From the NCBI RefSeq assembly GCF_000737705.1, contig NZ_JPRH01000001.1:186001-250000 (forward strand): DNA of 64,000 bases, read 5' to 3'. Positions 30,899-40,655 of the stretch are shown here, in pieces (position 1 is the stretch's first letter; each line of letters starts with the position of its first letter). The notes under the pieces were generated by a model. It was not told the origin of the DNA. It worked only from the letters and a program-made list of their open reading frames with translations, and made no database searches. Position numbers and translations under genes: made by a program. This DNA is from Chryseobacterium soli. GTDB taxonomy: Bacteria; Bacteroidota; Bacteroidia; Flavobacteriales; Weeksellaceae.

Positions 30899-31774
30899 CT
30901 ATTTTGTTAAATTGATTTGGGCTTTTTTCAAGGCATAGCCTGCAGCACCGAGAATAGCAGCATCTTCAAAAATAGCAGAAATTTTAATAGGAAGGTTAAT
31001 TTTATGTTCTGTTAAATGCTGATTTAATCTCTTTTTAAAATAAGGATATACTTTCGCGATATTCCCGCCTATGACTAAAACTTCTGGTTCGTAGTTCTTT
31101 ACATATTTCACGATGAATTCTGCAAAGGAATCTGCATACTCATCAAATATTCTGGTTTGAATTTCCTGAGGTTTATCCAATAGGTCTTTTGTTCCGGATA
31201 TCTTCTCACCGGTTAATGTATGATAATAATTGGCAAACCAGCGTGTTGCGAGATAATCTTCGCAGATGGAATCTTTAAAAGGAGAATCCCACAGATCTTC
31301 ATCGGATGCGGTGTTTCCATTATAAAAAGCTGATCCCAGACCTGTTCCCAATGTTACCCCAAAAATGCGGTTGTAATCCTGTACACAGCCTCCGAAAACT
31401 TCTCCTTCGAGAAAAGCGCCAGCATCATTCAGAAAATGAATCTGATCAGCCGAAATGGAAAGCCTTTTTGCCAATTCTTCTTTTATATTGACCTGATAGA
31501 TATCGATGAATTTTCCCTGCTGTATAAGTGAAATTCCCTTTTCATAATCAAAAGGTCCGGGCATCGCTATACCGATCAAAAGATCTTTTTTAATCAAATC
31601 GTGGGTCGCTTTGTCAATAGCAGAGATCCAGGCGGAAAAGATACTTTCTTTAGCACCAAAGGAATCTACATGTTCCCTTACATAGGTAGAAGTAATAATT
31701 TCACGCTTCTCCGGATCCACCTGGGCCATAGTAATATGCGAACCGCCAATGTCTATTCCTACTATATTTTGCAT
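30899..31774 (-). CDS. ROK-family sugar kinase
   Basis: A 291-residue cytosolic kinase with the phosphate motif Gly-Ile-Asp-Ile-Gly-Gly-Ser near 5-11, catalytic Asp in Phe-Leu-Asn-Asp-Ala-Gly-Ala-Phe near 117-124, Gly-Val-Thr-Leu-Gly-Thr-Gly-Leu-Gly, and the adenosine strand Val-Leu-Val-Ile-Gly-Gly-Asn. The zinc Cys cluster of many ROK proteins is missing. Between the endoglycosidase and GH92 genes it should phosphorylate a released hexose (mannose, glucose or N-acetylglucosamine); sequence alone does not say which. Confidence 0.85.
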   Translation of the reverse strand: MQNIVGIDIGGSHITMAQVDPEKREIITSTYVREHVDSFGAKESIFSAWISAIDKATHDLIKKDLLIGIAMPGPFDYEKGISLIQQGKFIDIYQVNIKEELAKRLSISADQIHFLNDAGAFLEGEVFGGCVQDYNRIFGVTLGTGLGSAFYNGNTASDEDLWDSPFKDSICEDYLATRWFANYYHTLTGEKISGTKDLLDKPQEIQTRIFDEYADSFAEFIVKYVKNYEPEVLVIGGNIAKVYPYFKKRLNQHLTEHKINLPIKISAIFEDAAILGAAGYALKKAQINLTK

Positions 31775-31818
31775 ATCCTTTTACTTTATTTTCTTACATT
31801 ATTATTTAATCTAAAAAA

Positions 31819-31853
31819 CAGACAGACAAGAAAGCAAATCTGCTCTCTGTCTG
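31819..31853 (-). terminator. Probable terminator after the GH18 gene
   Basis: CAGACAG and CTGTCTG pair across a 21-bp loop, followed on the minus strand by six Ts, 62 bp after the GH18 stop and 45 bp before the ROK ATG. It may lower expression of the genes beyond it rather than stop all transcripts. Confidence 0.5.
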
Positions 31854-31914
31854 CCCATCATAAAATCCTCTAATTTAATTTTTACTTTTTATATTTTCCT
31901 TGAGGATTAAGTTT

Positions 31915-34314
31915 TTATTCTACGATCACTTTCCCTGAAGACTGAATTTTTCTGTCTTTTGAGCTAATGGTATAGATATAGGTTCCTGAAGATAAGTTCT
32001 GGGTATTGATAACCATATGATCTTTATCAATTTTTTGCGTTACTATTACTTTTCCTGCCATATCATACAATACGATTTCGCTGGCAGAGCGGTCATTGAT
32101 GGTAAAATGAATATCATTTCCTTTTTTAACAGGGTTTGGATATATGGTATTTACACTTCCTTTTTCAGATGCAACCTCTTTTGTTGATAATGATACCGCA
32201 CAACCTACATCTGTTTTCCAGTTTGTATTGGTCATACTGACCAGGGTGGCAAAGTGTGTATTGGCTGTAGCATCCAACGCTCCGTTTCCACTTCCTTCGT
32301 TCATTTTCCAGTTGGCTTCAAGGTTTGATGCATTGGCCGGAACATTACAATTGTTGGCAAGAATTTCTGTAGCGGTTAATGCTCTTTTCCATACTCGGAA
32401 TTCATCTAAGAATCCATTAAGGGTACGGGTATTATCATAATTTCTGGCCAGATACATAATTCCATTTGCTGTAAAATTCCCTGAAGCTGTCGCACTTGCA
32501 TCAAGCGCTCCGTTGATATAGATCTTCATGGAAGAACCATCGTAAGTAGCAGCGATGTGATACCATGTATTCGTACTTAGCGCTGAAACGCTGTTAAGCT
32601 TCACCTGGGCAGACCCAAAGCTTAATATAAACTGTAATTTGTTATTGGCTAAATTTCCATCTCCAAATCTTAGCATTGCAGAATTATTGTCGCCTACTTC
32701 AATACCCATTACAGATGAAATATAAGGAAAAGCAGTCTTGAATGCATTGACTTTTACCCATCCTTCAAGCGTTACCGCATTTCCGCTAAGGTTAAACTGT
32801 CCGGCATTCAGATATTGGGTGCTTCCGTTGAAAGAAAGAGATCTTGCACCAGGACTCTGAACCGGAGCAAATCCACTGTTAAATGGTGTTTCACCGGAAT
32901 ATACACTGGTATTTGTTAAGCCGCATACGGTCTGTACTTTCCATACATAATTTGTATTTTCTGTTAAAGCAGGCAGCGTATAAGAATTGGTGGTAATGTT
33001 CTGAACCTCAGTCCATGCAGTTGCTGCAGCTGTTTTATATTGCAACGTGTATGAAGTTGCAGTTCCTACTGCATCCCACGATACTTTTGTTGTTGTTCCC
33101 AGATAGCTTTCAGACTTCAAGCCGGATGGCGTTCCACATGTACTGCCGGAATTGAAACGAGGCGCAAACAGGTAGGTGCTTTTTATGGTTGCAGAGCAAT
33201 TTGACTGTATTCTCCAGTCATAATCTGTATTCTGAGTTAAGTTGTTGATCGTAATATTGCTTCCGGTGTAATTATTGGCAACGTTCGTCCAGATGGTTGA
33301 ATTAGCTGGCTTATAATCAATATTATAGGTTTGGGAGCCACTGGCAGTCCAGTTTAATTTGGCAGAAACTCCTGTGGTATTGGTTACTTCCAGTCCCAAA
33401 GGTGGATCGCAGGTATCTCCCTGAGTCCATGAATAGAGCTGTCCGGTAAGTAATGTATTTTCGTTGTAAAGAATATTGGATCCGGTACTTAAGTAGCTGG
33501 CGTTATTGGCTCCATTAAGATCGTACCACATAAATACACCATACCCGTCATTTTTCGTACTGGTCGCCGAACTTGCAAGTACAGAAGTTGTAGTATTATT
33601 TACCCATATTGCAGCTGCAGAAAGCTTGGTATTGGTAAGAGGTGGTACTACAGGAGCATTGTACGTTCCATAGTAGGCGTTCCAGCTGTAGTCGATATAA
33701 TTCCCGGCTGCATCACCATTGTAGCTCTGTCTGGTGGTAGCAGGACCGATATAATAAAACGTGATCAGTTTATCAGGCATTGCAGCCTTTAGCTCCTGCA
33801 AAAGCATTACAAAAGAACTGTTATTAGGCTGTCCTGTTCCATTGTTTCCATAACCGGCATATTCGTCATCCAGGTCTACTCCATCCAAACCATAGGTATA
33901 TACCGTATGTGCAATCTGTAATGCAAAATCACGGGCTGCTTCCCGATTCGGGAAATTGGAAATTCCGGCTCCCTGGTGATTTCCTAAAAGATCCAGTAAT
34001 ACTTTCATCCCCTTCTGCTGTAAAGGTTTTACGTAAGTATTTACGTCGTTCAGAACTTTTGTTACATTGTTGTTATTGGAAATGTACGCTCTGTTTTTTG
34101 ATACATCATAATTGATATTGGCCGCAAAAATAATAGCCACATCAAACAACTGTCTGTTGGTATTCTGCAACGTATAGGAGCCTGCATTCAGTATGTTGTT
34201 GTTATTCACTTCTACATAGCATATTCCGACAGGATTAAGCTGTTGTGCATGAAGCACTGATGTTGCCTGAACGATCAGTAGGACCAGTGCAGTAAGAATG
34301 GACTTTTTTTTCAT
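31915..34314 (-). CDS. GH18 endo-beta-N-acetylglucosaminidase with Fn3, LamG and type IX sorting domains
   Basis: Cuts the chitobiose core of N-glycans, leaving one GlcNAc on the protein. About 799 residues from ATG 34314, which is preferred to the in-frame ATG at 34353 because it directly gives a signal peptide (Met-Lys-Lys-Lys-Ser, hydrophobic to 23). The catalytic domain (about 25-300) resembles EndoF1/EndoH with DGVDLDDE at 144-151, Glu151 being the acid. Two fibronectin type III domains (about 300-480) follow, then a LamG/concanavalin-like domain (about 490-690) and a C-terminal domain with Tyr-Pro-Asn-Pro and Leu-Ser-Ser-Gly-Thr-Tyr of the type IX secretion type A signal. It should be attached to the cell surface. 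Confidence 0.88.
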   Translation of the reverse strand: MKKKSILTALVLLIVQATSVLHAQQLNPVGICYVEVNNNNILNAGSYTLQNTNRQLFDVAIIFAANINYDVSKNRAYISNNNNVTKVLNDVNTYVKPLQQKGMKVLLDLLGNHQGAGISNFPNREAARDFALQIAHTVYTYGLDGVDLDDEYAGYGNNGTGQPNNSSFVMLLQELKAAMPDKLITFYYIGPATTRQSYNGDAAGNYIDYSWNAYYGTYNAPVVPPLTNTKLSAAAIWVNNTTTSVLASSATSTKNDGYGVFMWYDLNGANNASYLSTGSNILYNENTLLTGQLYSWTQGDTCDPPLGLEVTNTTGVSAKLNWTASGSQTYNIDYKPANSTIWTNVANNYTGSNITINNLTQNTDYDWRIQSNCSATIKSTYLFAPRFNSGSTCGTPSGLKSESYLGTTTKVSWDAVGTATSYTLQYKTAAATAWTEVQNITTNSYTLPALTENTNYVWKVQTVCGLTNTSVYSGETPFNSGFAPVQSPGARSLSFNGSTQYLNAGQFNLSGNAVTLEGWVKVNAFKTAFPYISSVMGIEVGDNNSAMLRFGDGNLANNKLQFILSFGSAQVKLNSVSALSTNTWYHIAATYDGSSMKIYINGALDASATASGNFTANGIMYLARNYDNTRTLNGFLDEFRVWKRALTATEILANNCNVPANASNLEANWKMNEGSGNGALDATANTHFATLVSMTNTNWKTDVGCAVSLSTKEVASEKGSVNTIYPNPVKKGNDIHFTINDRSASEIVLYDMAGKVIVTQKIDKDHMVINTQNLSSGTYIYTISSKDRKIQSSGKVIVE

Positions 34315-34381
34315 AGTATAATTTGTTTTGTAGTGTACATGAGGGAAATTCATACAGCAAGCTGAATGAGATTTATAAAGT

Positions 34382-35809
34382 TTATATCAATAGATCCTGA
34401 TTTTCGTTAAATGTTTTCCATAACAGTTCGCCGAATAAGGTATTGGCCCACGCAAACCATTCTCTGGTAAATTTTTTGCCGTTGTCTTTATGGAAGGATT
34501 CATGCATAAATCCGGTTCCGCCATGGGTTTTCTGTAGCGTTTCTATACACCATTTGATTTCCTTTTTATCATTGGTGGTTAAGGCTTTCATAATGATACT
34601 CATCGGCCAGATCATATCAAGACCAATGTGTGGTCCGCCGATTCCTTCTGCCAGTTTTCCTTTGAAAAAGAACGGGTTATCCTTTGACCAAACGTATTTT
34701 CTGGTATTGAGGTAAATGGGATCATCGGCTTTTACAGCGCCCAGATATGGCAGTCCAAGCAGACTTGGGCAGTTGGCATCATCCATTAAATTGTAGCTCC
34801 CAAACCCGTTTGTCTCGAAAGCATAGATCTTTCCGTATTCCGGATGGTCATAGATTCCGTATTTCTTGATCGCCGCATCAACCTCATCAGCAAGACTGTT
34901 AAGCTGCTGGGCCAGTGCTTTTTCATTCTTAATCTGTGAAACCATTTCTGCTGCCTGGCGCAAGCTTACCACAGCAAATAAATTGGAAGGAATCAGAAAG
35001 GCATAAATCGTAGCATCATCACTTGGACGGAACATGGAATTGATCAATCCCACAGGTTTTGTAGGATACCCGTAACCACCCATTGGAATTCCGTCTGTAG
35101 CCCAGGCGGTTGTACGTTCGAATTGATAAGGACCTAATCCTGTTTTTCTCTGCTGCTCAATAAAAGTCTGTAAAGTCAGCTTAATTCCCTTCAGCCAGGT
35201 GCTGTCAAAAGGTTTTGTATCCCCTGTTTCCTTCCAGAAATGGTAGGCAAGGCGGATTGGGTAGCAAAGTGAATCTATTTCCCATTTTCTTTCATGAATA
35301 CCGGGTTTCATGTCCGTATGGTCATATTCTTTCCACTTGCTTATTTTATTATTATCGTTATAAAAAGCATTGGCGTATGGGTCTTTCAGGATGAATTCTG
35401 TCTGCTTATGGATCACTCCGGAGATCAGTTTGTGAAGTTTTTCATCTTTTTTTGAGAACTGCAGATAAGGAAAAACCTGGGCAGAACTGTCGCGGAGCCA
35501 CATGGCATCAATATCTCCTGTAATCACGTAGGTATCCGGAGTTCCATTGATTTCTTTATAAAAAACGGTGGTATCTAAAGTATTAGGAAAGCAGTTTTCA
35601 AACAGCCATGACAGCTCTTTATTCTTCACTTTCTTTTTAAAAGCTGCAATGGCATTATCTACCGCTTCACTCGTAAAATGTCTTTTATCTTTAGGAACAC
35701 GAACTATAGGAAAATCTTCCATGCTCAACGTTTTAGCAAAAATATTTTGAGTAAACAACAGTCCTGCTCCTGCAATGGCACTTGTTTTTATAAATTTTCT
35801 CCTTTCCAT
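34382..35809 (-). CDS. GH125 exo-alpha-1,6-mannosidase
   Basis: A 475-residue family 125 protein (formerly DUF1237), which removes alpha-1,6-linked mannose from the N-glycan core. Signs: Asp-Ile-Asp-Ala-Met-Trp-Leu-Arg-Asp-Ser-Ser near residue 97-107, Trp-Glu-Ile-Asp-Ser-Leu-Cys-Tyr-Pro, Phe-Arg-Pro-Ser-Asp-Asp-Ala near 240-246 and His-Glu-Ser-Phe-His near the C-terminus. The N-terminus has a twin-arginine motif (Glu-Arg-Arg-Lys-Phe-Ile-Lys, then a hydrophobic stretch), so it is probably folded before export to the periplasm. It lies 67 bp upstream of the GH18 gene in the same direction. Confidence 0.9.
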   Translation of the reverse strand: MERRKFIKTSAIAGAGLLFTQNIFAKTLSMEDFPIVRVPKDKRHFTSEAVDNAIAAFKKKVKNKELSWLFENCFPNTLDTTVFYKEINGTPDTYVITGDIDAMWLRDSSAQVFPYLQFSKKDEKLHKLISGVIHKQTEFILKDPYANAFYNDNNKISKWKEYDHTDMKPGIHERKWEIDSLCYPIRLAYHFWKETGDTKPFDSTWLKGIKLTLQTFIEQQRKTGLGPYQFERTTAWATDGIPMGGYGYPTKPVGLINSMFRPSDDATIYAFLIPSNLFAVVSLRQAAEMVSQIKNEKALAQQLNSLADEVDAAIKKYGIYDHPEYGKIYAFETNGFGSYNLMDDANCPSLLGLPYLGAVKADDPIYLNTRKYVWSKDNPFFFKGKLAEGIGGPHIGLDMIWPMSIIMKALTTNDKKEIKWCIETLQKTHGGTGFMHESFHKDNGKKFTREWFAWANTLFGELLWKTFNENQDLLI

Positions 35810-35824
35810 TATTCTTTTTATTTA

Positions 35825-38068
35825 TTATTGATTGTATTGTACAGGTTTGCTTCCCATTACAAATTTCAGTTCACCACCATTCATGATGTCGCTGTGATTA
35901 ATTTCCCAACTCTTGAATTCTTTCCCGTTCAAAAACATTTTCTGAACATAGATATTCTTATCTGATATTTTATCTGCCGTAACGGTGAAAGTGTTCCCGT
36001 TTTCCAATTTCAGGGATACTTTTGGAAATTGTGGTGCTCCAATCGCATAAACAGGCTTTCCGGGAGTTACCGGATAAAATCCTAATGACGAGAAAATGTA
36101 CCATGCCGACATCTGGCCGCAGTCTTCATTATTGACAATTCCGTCTGGTTTTGCCGCGTACATATTATCACGGATATATTTTACCATCTTCTGGGTTTTG
36201 TAAGGCGCTCCAGCATAATTGTACAGGTAAGGAACATGATGTCCAGGCTCGTCACCAAATCCCAGCGAACCGATGAATCCTGAAATATCTACGTGCTGTT
36301 CACCAATCATTTTAAGCTCTTCGGTAAATGTTTTGTCCAGTTTTTCTTCAAATCCTTTCTTTCCACCATATAAATTCATCATTTCATCAATCTGGTGGGG
36401 AACAAAGAAGTCATAGGCCCAGATATTTCCGGAAACCCAATGTGGCTGTAATTTTTTCCAGTCGTTTAAAGTAAAATCCGGTAAGAATTTTCCGTTTTTC
36501 TGTTTGGGCCAGAAATGGTTATTTTCTTTATTGAAAGTATTAAGGAAGCTCATAGAACGCTTTTTATAGACTTCCGCTTCTTCTTTTTTACCCATTTTTT
36601 CAGCAAGCTGCTGAATACACCAGTCATCGTACGCATATTCCAATGTTGCGGAAACTGAAGCTCCGTTTTCTGATGGTGTGTATCCTAATTTGATGTAATC
36701 ATTAAGACCTCCACCTCCATCGCTGCTGCTCATTTTATCTGTTAAAGAAGCATCTTTCATGGCGGCAAATGCTTTCTCCTGATCGATTCCCGGAACTCCT
36801 TTGGAAATGGCATCCCAGATTACGGATACACTGTGATATCCAAGCATACAGAAATTATCATAGCCGCACAGTTCCCAGATCGGCATGTGATCTTTACGGT
36901 CTGTATATCGACTGATCAGGGAGTTTGCAAATTCTTTGGTATGTTTCTGATCCATAATGGTGAGCAAAGGATGTGTTGCCCTGAAGCCGTCCCAATACGA
37001 ATAGGTACTGTAATTCGTAAACCATTTGGTGTTCATATTTTCCTGTGCTGCTACATAATCTCCATTGGTATCCATATAAAGGTTAGGCGCAATAAAGGTA
37101 TGGTATACTCCCGTATAGAAAATTTTTCGCTGGTCGTTGGTACCTCCTGTCACCTGGAATCTGCTGATAAGATCCCTCCAAGTATTCTGTGCATTTTCTT
37201 TAGCTTTTGCAAAATCTACGTTTCTTGCCTCGGCATCAAAGTTTTCCTGGGCACCTTCCGTACTTACCGGAGATAATGAAACTTTTACTTCAATGCTTTC
37301 ATTCTCCTGAGTGGAAAATCTTACATACGCTTTGGCATCTTTGGCAAGGGCAATTTTTTCATTCTCCTTCAGTTTCCCTTCAGAATAAGTGCCGTAGGAT
37401 TTAAAAGGTTTTGAAAATTCCATCACGAAATAAGCAAACCGTTTTCCGCCCCAGCCATTGCTGTAACAGTACCCTTTGATGGTATTGTTTCCTTCTATGC
37501 TTACAAGGGTATGATAAATATTCCCGAAGATCTTATTGGTAGGATCAATGATCACATTAGATTCTTCGCTTTTTGGAAAGGTATATTTATGAAATCCTAC
37601 TCTTGGAGAAGCCGTTAATTCTGCCTTAATTCCGTAGCTGTCCAGCATCACGGAATAATATCCCGGTGATGCGGTTTCTCTTTCATGACTGAAGGTGGAA
37701 CGGTACCCGGTTTCCGGCTTTTCTTCTGATCCGGGCAGCATATTGATTTTTCCGACAGTAGGCATCACTAAAATATCTCCAAGATCTGCCCAACCCGTCC
37801 CGCTGAGATGGTTATGACTGAATCCCATAATGGTTTTACTGCTGTAATGATAGCCTGAACACCAATCCCAGTCGCCGCTTTTGGTATTCTGATCCGGACT
37901 GAGCTGGATCATTCCAAACGGCGTAGTCGCTCCGGGGAATGTATGGCCATGTCCTCCGGTTCCTATAAACGGGTCTACCCAGGAAAGAATATCATCTTTT
38001 CGCTGCTGAGCATTTCCGGTATAGGAAAACAGGGTTATCAATAAAAACACAAGCAATTCTTTTTTCAT
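35825..38068 (-). CDS. GH92 alpha-1,2-mannosidase, canonical active site
   Basis: A 747-residue secreted family 92 protein with signal peptide (1-20), Trp-Val-Asp-Pro-Phe-Ile-Gly-Thr-Gly-Gly-His-Gly near the start, Ser-Gly-Tyr-His-Tyr, His-Asn-His-Leu-Ser-Gly-Thr-Gly, the barrel Tyr-Trp-Asp-Gly-Phe-Arg and the base motif Asn-Glu-Asp-Cys-Gly-Gln-Met-Ser-Ala-Trp. The acid motif reads Gly-Asp-Glu-Pro-Gly-His-His with Glu607 in place, unlike the second GH92 of this locus. It should trim alpha-mannose branches in the periplasm. Starts 15 bp upstream of GH125 (stop to start) in one transcript. Confidence 0.9.
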   Translation of the reverse strand: MKKELLVFLLITLFSYTGNAQQRKDDILSWVDPFIGTGGHGHTFPGATTPFGMIQLSPDQNTKSGDWDWCSGYHYSSKTIMGFSHNHLSGTGWADLGDILVMPTVGKINMLPGSEEKPETGYRSTFSHERETASPGYYSVMLDSYGIKAELTASPRVGFHKYTFPKSEESNVIIDPTNKIFGNIYHTLVSIEGNNTIKGYCYSNGWGGKRFAYFVMEFSKPFKSYGTYSEGKLKENEKIALAKDAKAYVRFSTQENESIEVKVSLSPVSTEGAQENFDAEARNVDFAKAKENAQNTWRDLISRFQVTGGTNDQRKIFYTGVYHTFIAPNLYMDTNGDYVAAQENMNTKWFTNYSTYSYWDGFRATHPLLTIMDQKHTKEFANSLISRYTDRKDHMPIWELCGYDNFCMLGYHSVSVIWDAISKGVPGIDQEKAFAAMKDASLTDKMSSSDGGGGLNDYIKLGYTPSENGASVSATLEYAYDDWCIQQLAEKMGKKEEAEVYKKRSMSFLNTFNKENNHFWPKQKNGKFLPDFTLNDWKKLQPHWVSGNIWAYDFFVPHQIDEMMNLYGGKKGFEEKLDKTFTEELKMIGEQHVDISGFIGSLGFGDEPGHHVPYLYNYAGAPYKTQKMVKYIRDNMYAAKPDGIVNNEDCGQMSAWYIFSSLGFYPVTPGKPVYAIGAPQFPKVSLKLENGNTFTVTADKISDKNIYVQKMFLNGKEFKSWEINHSDIMNGGELKFVMGSKPVQYNQ

Positions 38069-38180
38069 AATAGGAAAATCTTAAAAATTTCTCAATATAG
38101 AGATTTATTCAACAATATAAAAACCTTAATCATGATTTCAACAGCCGGAAATACAACATTAACTGTTTATTTATTAAAGT

Positions 38181-39152
38181 TTAAAGCGAATTATTTTTCA
38201 TATAATCAATGATTTCAGAAATATATCCAAATGCAATGGCTACTACCGTATCCGCCGCACCATAATATACCGTTACTTTATCTCCTTCCGACAACGCGGC
38301 GCATGGGAAAACTACGTTAGGAATATCTCCTGTAAGCTCATACAATTCTGCCGGAGCCAGCAAATAAGGTTTCGTTCTGTACAATACTTTTGACGGATCT
38401 TCAAGATCCAGCAGCGATGCTCCCATCGAATAACGGAATCCTCTGCAGGTATTGATCACCCCGTGGTAGAAAAGCAGCCATCCTTCCTCTGTTTTGATTG
38501 GAACAGGGCCTGCTCCTATTTTGGTACACTGCCATGCACTGTCTTCAAATGGTGCTACTTTCATTACACAACGATGCTCACCCCAGTATTTCATATCAGG
38601 ACTGTAGCTGATATAAATATCTCCAAAAGGAGTATGTCCATTATCACTTGGCCGGCTCAGCATTGCATATTTCCCGTTGATCTTCTCAGGAAAAAGAACT
38701 CCGTTTCTGTTAAAAGGCAGGAATGCATTTTCGCACTGAAAAAATTCTTTAAAATCAAAAGTATAGGCAATCCCGATTGTTGGTCCGTGATATCCGTTGC
38801 ACCAGGTGATCCAGTAGCGGTCTTCAATAAAGGCAACACGCGGGTCATATTTATAATCCGATTCTATCATTTCGGTATTTCCGGCTTTCATATCAATCGG
38901 ATCGTGGTTGATTTCCCAATTGATCCCATCTTTACTGAAACCTGCAAAAATATTCATCTGCACGGCTTTGTTATCGCAACGGAACACTCCCGCAAACCCA
39001 TCTTCGAAAGGAACCACAGCACTGTTGAAAATGCTGTTGGATGTGGGTATTGCATATCTGTTGATGATCGGATTTGCAGCGTAGCGCCACATGATATCGC
39101 GGCTGTCTTCCGGACGATCCTGCCAGGGGATCTTTGCTGGTTGAAATGTCAT
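38181..39152 (-). CDS. GH130 beta-1,4-mannosyl-N-acetylglucosamine phosphorylase (predicted)
   Basis: A 323-residue protein of glycoside hydrolase family 130 without signal peptide, hence cytosolic. Motifs: Pro-Ile-Ile-Asn-Arg-Tyr at the start of the propeller, Phe-Asn-Ser-Ala-Val, Tyr-Asp-Pro-Arg-Val near 100-104 with the catalytic Asp, Tyr-Trp-Ile-Thr-Trp, His-Gly-Val-Ile and the closing Val-Tyr-Tyr-Gly-Ala-Ala-Asp-Thr. Family 130 enzymes use phosphate to split beta-1,4-mannosides. With an endo-GlcNAcase and an MFS importer beside it, the expected substrate is Man-beta-1,4-GlcNAc, giving mannose-1-phosphate and GlcNAc. Linkage preference is inferred from context. Confidence 0.88.
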   Translation of the reverse strand: MTFQPAKIPWQDRPEDSRDIMWRYAANPIINRYAIPTSNSIFNSAVVPFEDGFAGVFRCDNKAVQMNIFAGFSKDGINWEINHDPIDMKAGNTEMIESDYKYDPRVAFIEDRYWITWCNGYHGPTIGIAYTFDFKEFFQCENAFLPFNRNGVLFPEKINGKYAMLSRPSDNGHTPFGDIYISYSPDMKYWGEHRCVMKVAPFEDSAWQCTKIGAGPVPIKTEEGWLLFYHGVINTCRGFRYSMGASLLDLEDPSKVLYRTKPYLLAPAELYELTGDIPNVVFPCAALSEGDKVTVYYGAADTVVAIAFGYISEIIDYMKNNSL

Positions 39153-39193
39153 AAAGTATTTTTTACTTTTATTTAATAGGTTTAATAAATGAT

Positions 39194-40480
39194 TTAGTGT
39201 TCTTTTAATTTTTCAGAATAGGAGAACGGTACCAGCAACGTGACTATAAAAGCGGGTATAGTTGCTATCAAAACCCAGATGAAAAACATCTTATAACCCA
39301 CCCAATCGCTAATCATTCCGCTGAACATTCCCGGAATCATTACCCCAAGGTTCATAATCCCTGTTGCAAAAGCATAATGAGCCGTTTTATGTTCACCCGG
39401 TGCAATCTGCTGCATAATGTACAGCATCAGCCCTACAAAACCGAATCCGTAGCCAAAATATTCCACTACAACTGCAATGCCTACAGGAAGCAATGTATCC
39501 GGTTGAAAATGAGCCAATAAGGCATATACCACAAATGGAATATTAAAAGCGGAACACAACCAGATCAGAGATTTTTTCAATCCTCTTGCAGCAATGAAAT
39601 ATCCTGCGAGCACAGACCCTAAAATAAATGCCGCTGAGCCATAAGTACCATAAATAAGCCCGATATCCGATGTAGATAATCCCAATCCTCCTGAAGTTCT
39701 TGGTGCTTTAAAAAATAAAGGCGCAATCTTTATCGCAAATCCTTCCGCAAAACGGTACAGGATGATAAACAATACGGCCCACATGATGTTTTTCTTTTTG
39801 AAGAATGAAATGATTACTTCCAATAGCTCTTTACGGATACTTCCTGCTTTCCGGATTTCTTTTTTACTTCTGTTTTCTTTTGGTAAAACAGCATAATGAT
39901 ATAGAGCTAATGCAAAAAACAGCAGTCCATAAATTCCCATGATAATCATCCATGCATTGGTGACTCCTTTTGTTTTTTCCAGAACTCCAGCAAAATAGAC
40001 CAGAACTCCACTGCTGATGATCTTGGCAAGATTATAAAAAGCACCCTGCCAGCCAATGTATTTTGCCTGTTCTTTATTCGTTAAAAAATTAATGTAGGTT
40101 CCGTCTGCAGCAATATCATGGGTCGCCCCACAAAATGCAACCACCGCGAAAAGAGCAATGCTGTATTTGAAAAAATCAGGTAACGGCAGTGCTAGTGCGA
40201 TTAATGCGAAAAGAATTCCTATAGCAAACTGAGTAGCAACTACAAAAAACTTTTTTGTTTTATAGATTTCCAGAAAAGGGCTCCACAGAGGCTTTAGTGT
40301 CCATGAAAACATAATCAGAGCCGTCCAGAATGTGATCTTGGCATCTGAAATGCCCATATCTTTATACATAATCCCGGAAACCGCATTAATGGTCACAAAA
40401 GGAATTCCCATTGCGAAATATAATGTAGATATCCAGAGGATCGGTTGTACTGAACGGGTTTCAGAGTTGTTGTTTTCCAT
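39194..40480 (-). CDS. MFS transporter (AmpG-like), probable glycan disaccharide importer
   Basis: A 428-residue inner-membrane protein with about 12 hydrophobic helices and the motif [12 protein letters not shown] similar to AmpG-like major facilitator proteins. The ATG at 40480 is preferred to the TTG two codons earlier. It lies between the SusCD pair and the cytosolic GH130 phosphorylase, so it should bring the trimmed core disaccharide (Man-GlcNAc) into the cell; substrate is inferred from position only. Confidence 0.87.
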   Translation of the reverse strand: MENNNSETRSVQPILWISTLYFAMGIPFVTINAVSGIMYKDMGISDAKITFWTALIMFSWTLKPLWSPFLEIYKTKKFFVVATQFAIGILFALIALALPLPDFFKYSIALFAVVAFCGATHDIAADGTYINFLTNKEQAKYIGWQGAFYNLAKIISSGVLVYFAGVLEKTKGVTNAWMIIMGIYGLLFFALALYHYAVLPKENRSKKEIRKAGSIRKELLEVIISFFKKKNIMWAVLFIILYRFAEGFAIKIAPLFFKAPRTSGGLGLSTSDIGLIYGTYGSAAFILGSVLAGYFIAARGLKKSLIWLCSAFNIPFVVYALLAHFQPDTLLPVGIAVVVEYFGYGFGFVGLMLYIMQQIAPGEHKTAHYAFATGIMNLGVMIPGMFSGMISDWVGYKMFFIWVLIATIPAFIVTLLVPFSYSEKLKEH

Positions 40481-40555
40481 ATTCAACTAAAATACTAAAG
40501 AAAAGAGAATCTCTCAAAAAATCTCATTCCGGCGTGAAACGAACGTGATTAAAAT

Positions 40556-40581
40556 GAAGAATTCCTGCACCGGGATTCTTC
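40556..40581 (-). terminator. Hairpin between susD and the MFS gene
   Basis: GAAGAATTCC and GGGATTCTTC pair over 10 bp (one G-T) around TGCACC, 75 bp after the susD stop, with only a short T-run on the minus strand. It may act as a partial terminator so that SusCD is made in excess of the enzymes. Confidence 0.45.
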
Positions 40582-40655
40582 CGCCGGGATGAGAAAAAAT
40601 TAAATCTAAATTTTGAAACAGCTTCTCGATCTTTCTGATGATGTTCTTGCTATAA

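Noticed and set aside
38463..39176. 237-codon plus-strand frame opposite GH130
   Set aside because: Antisense to a conserved GH130; no promoter and no recognisable domain.
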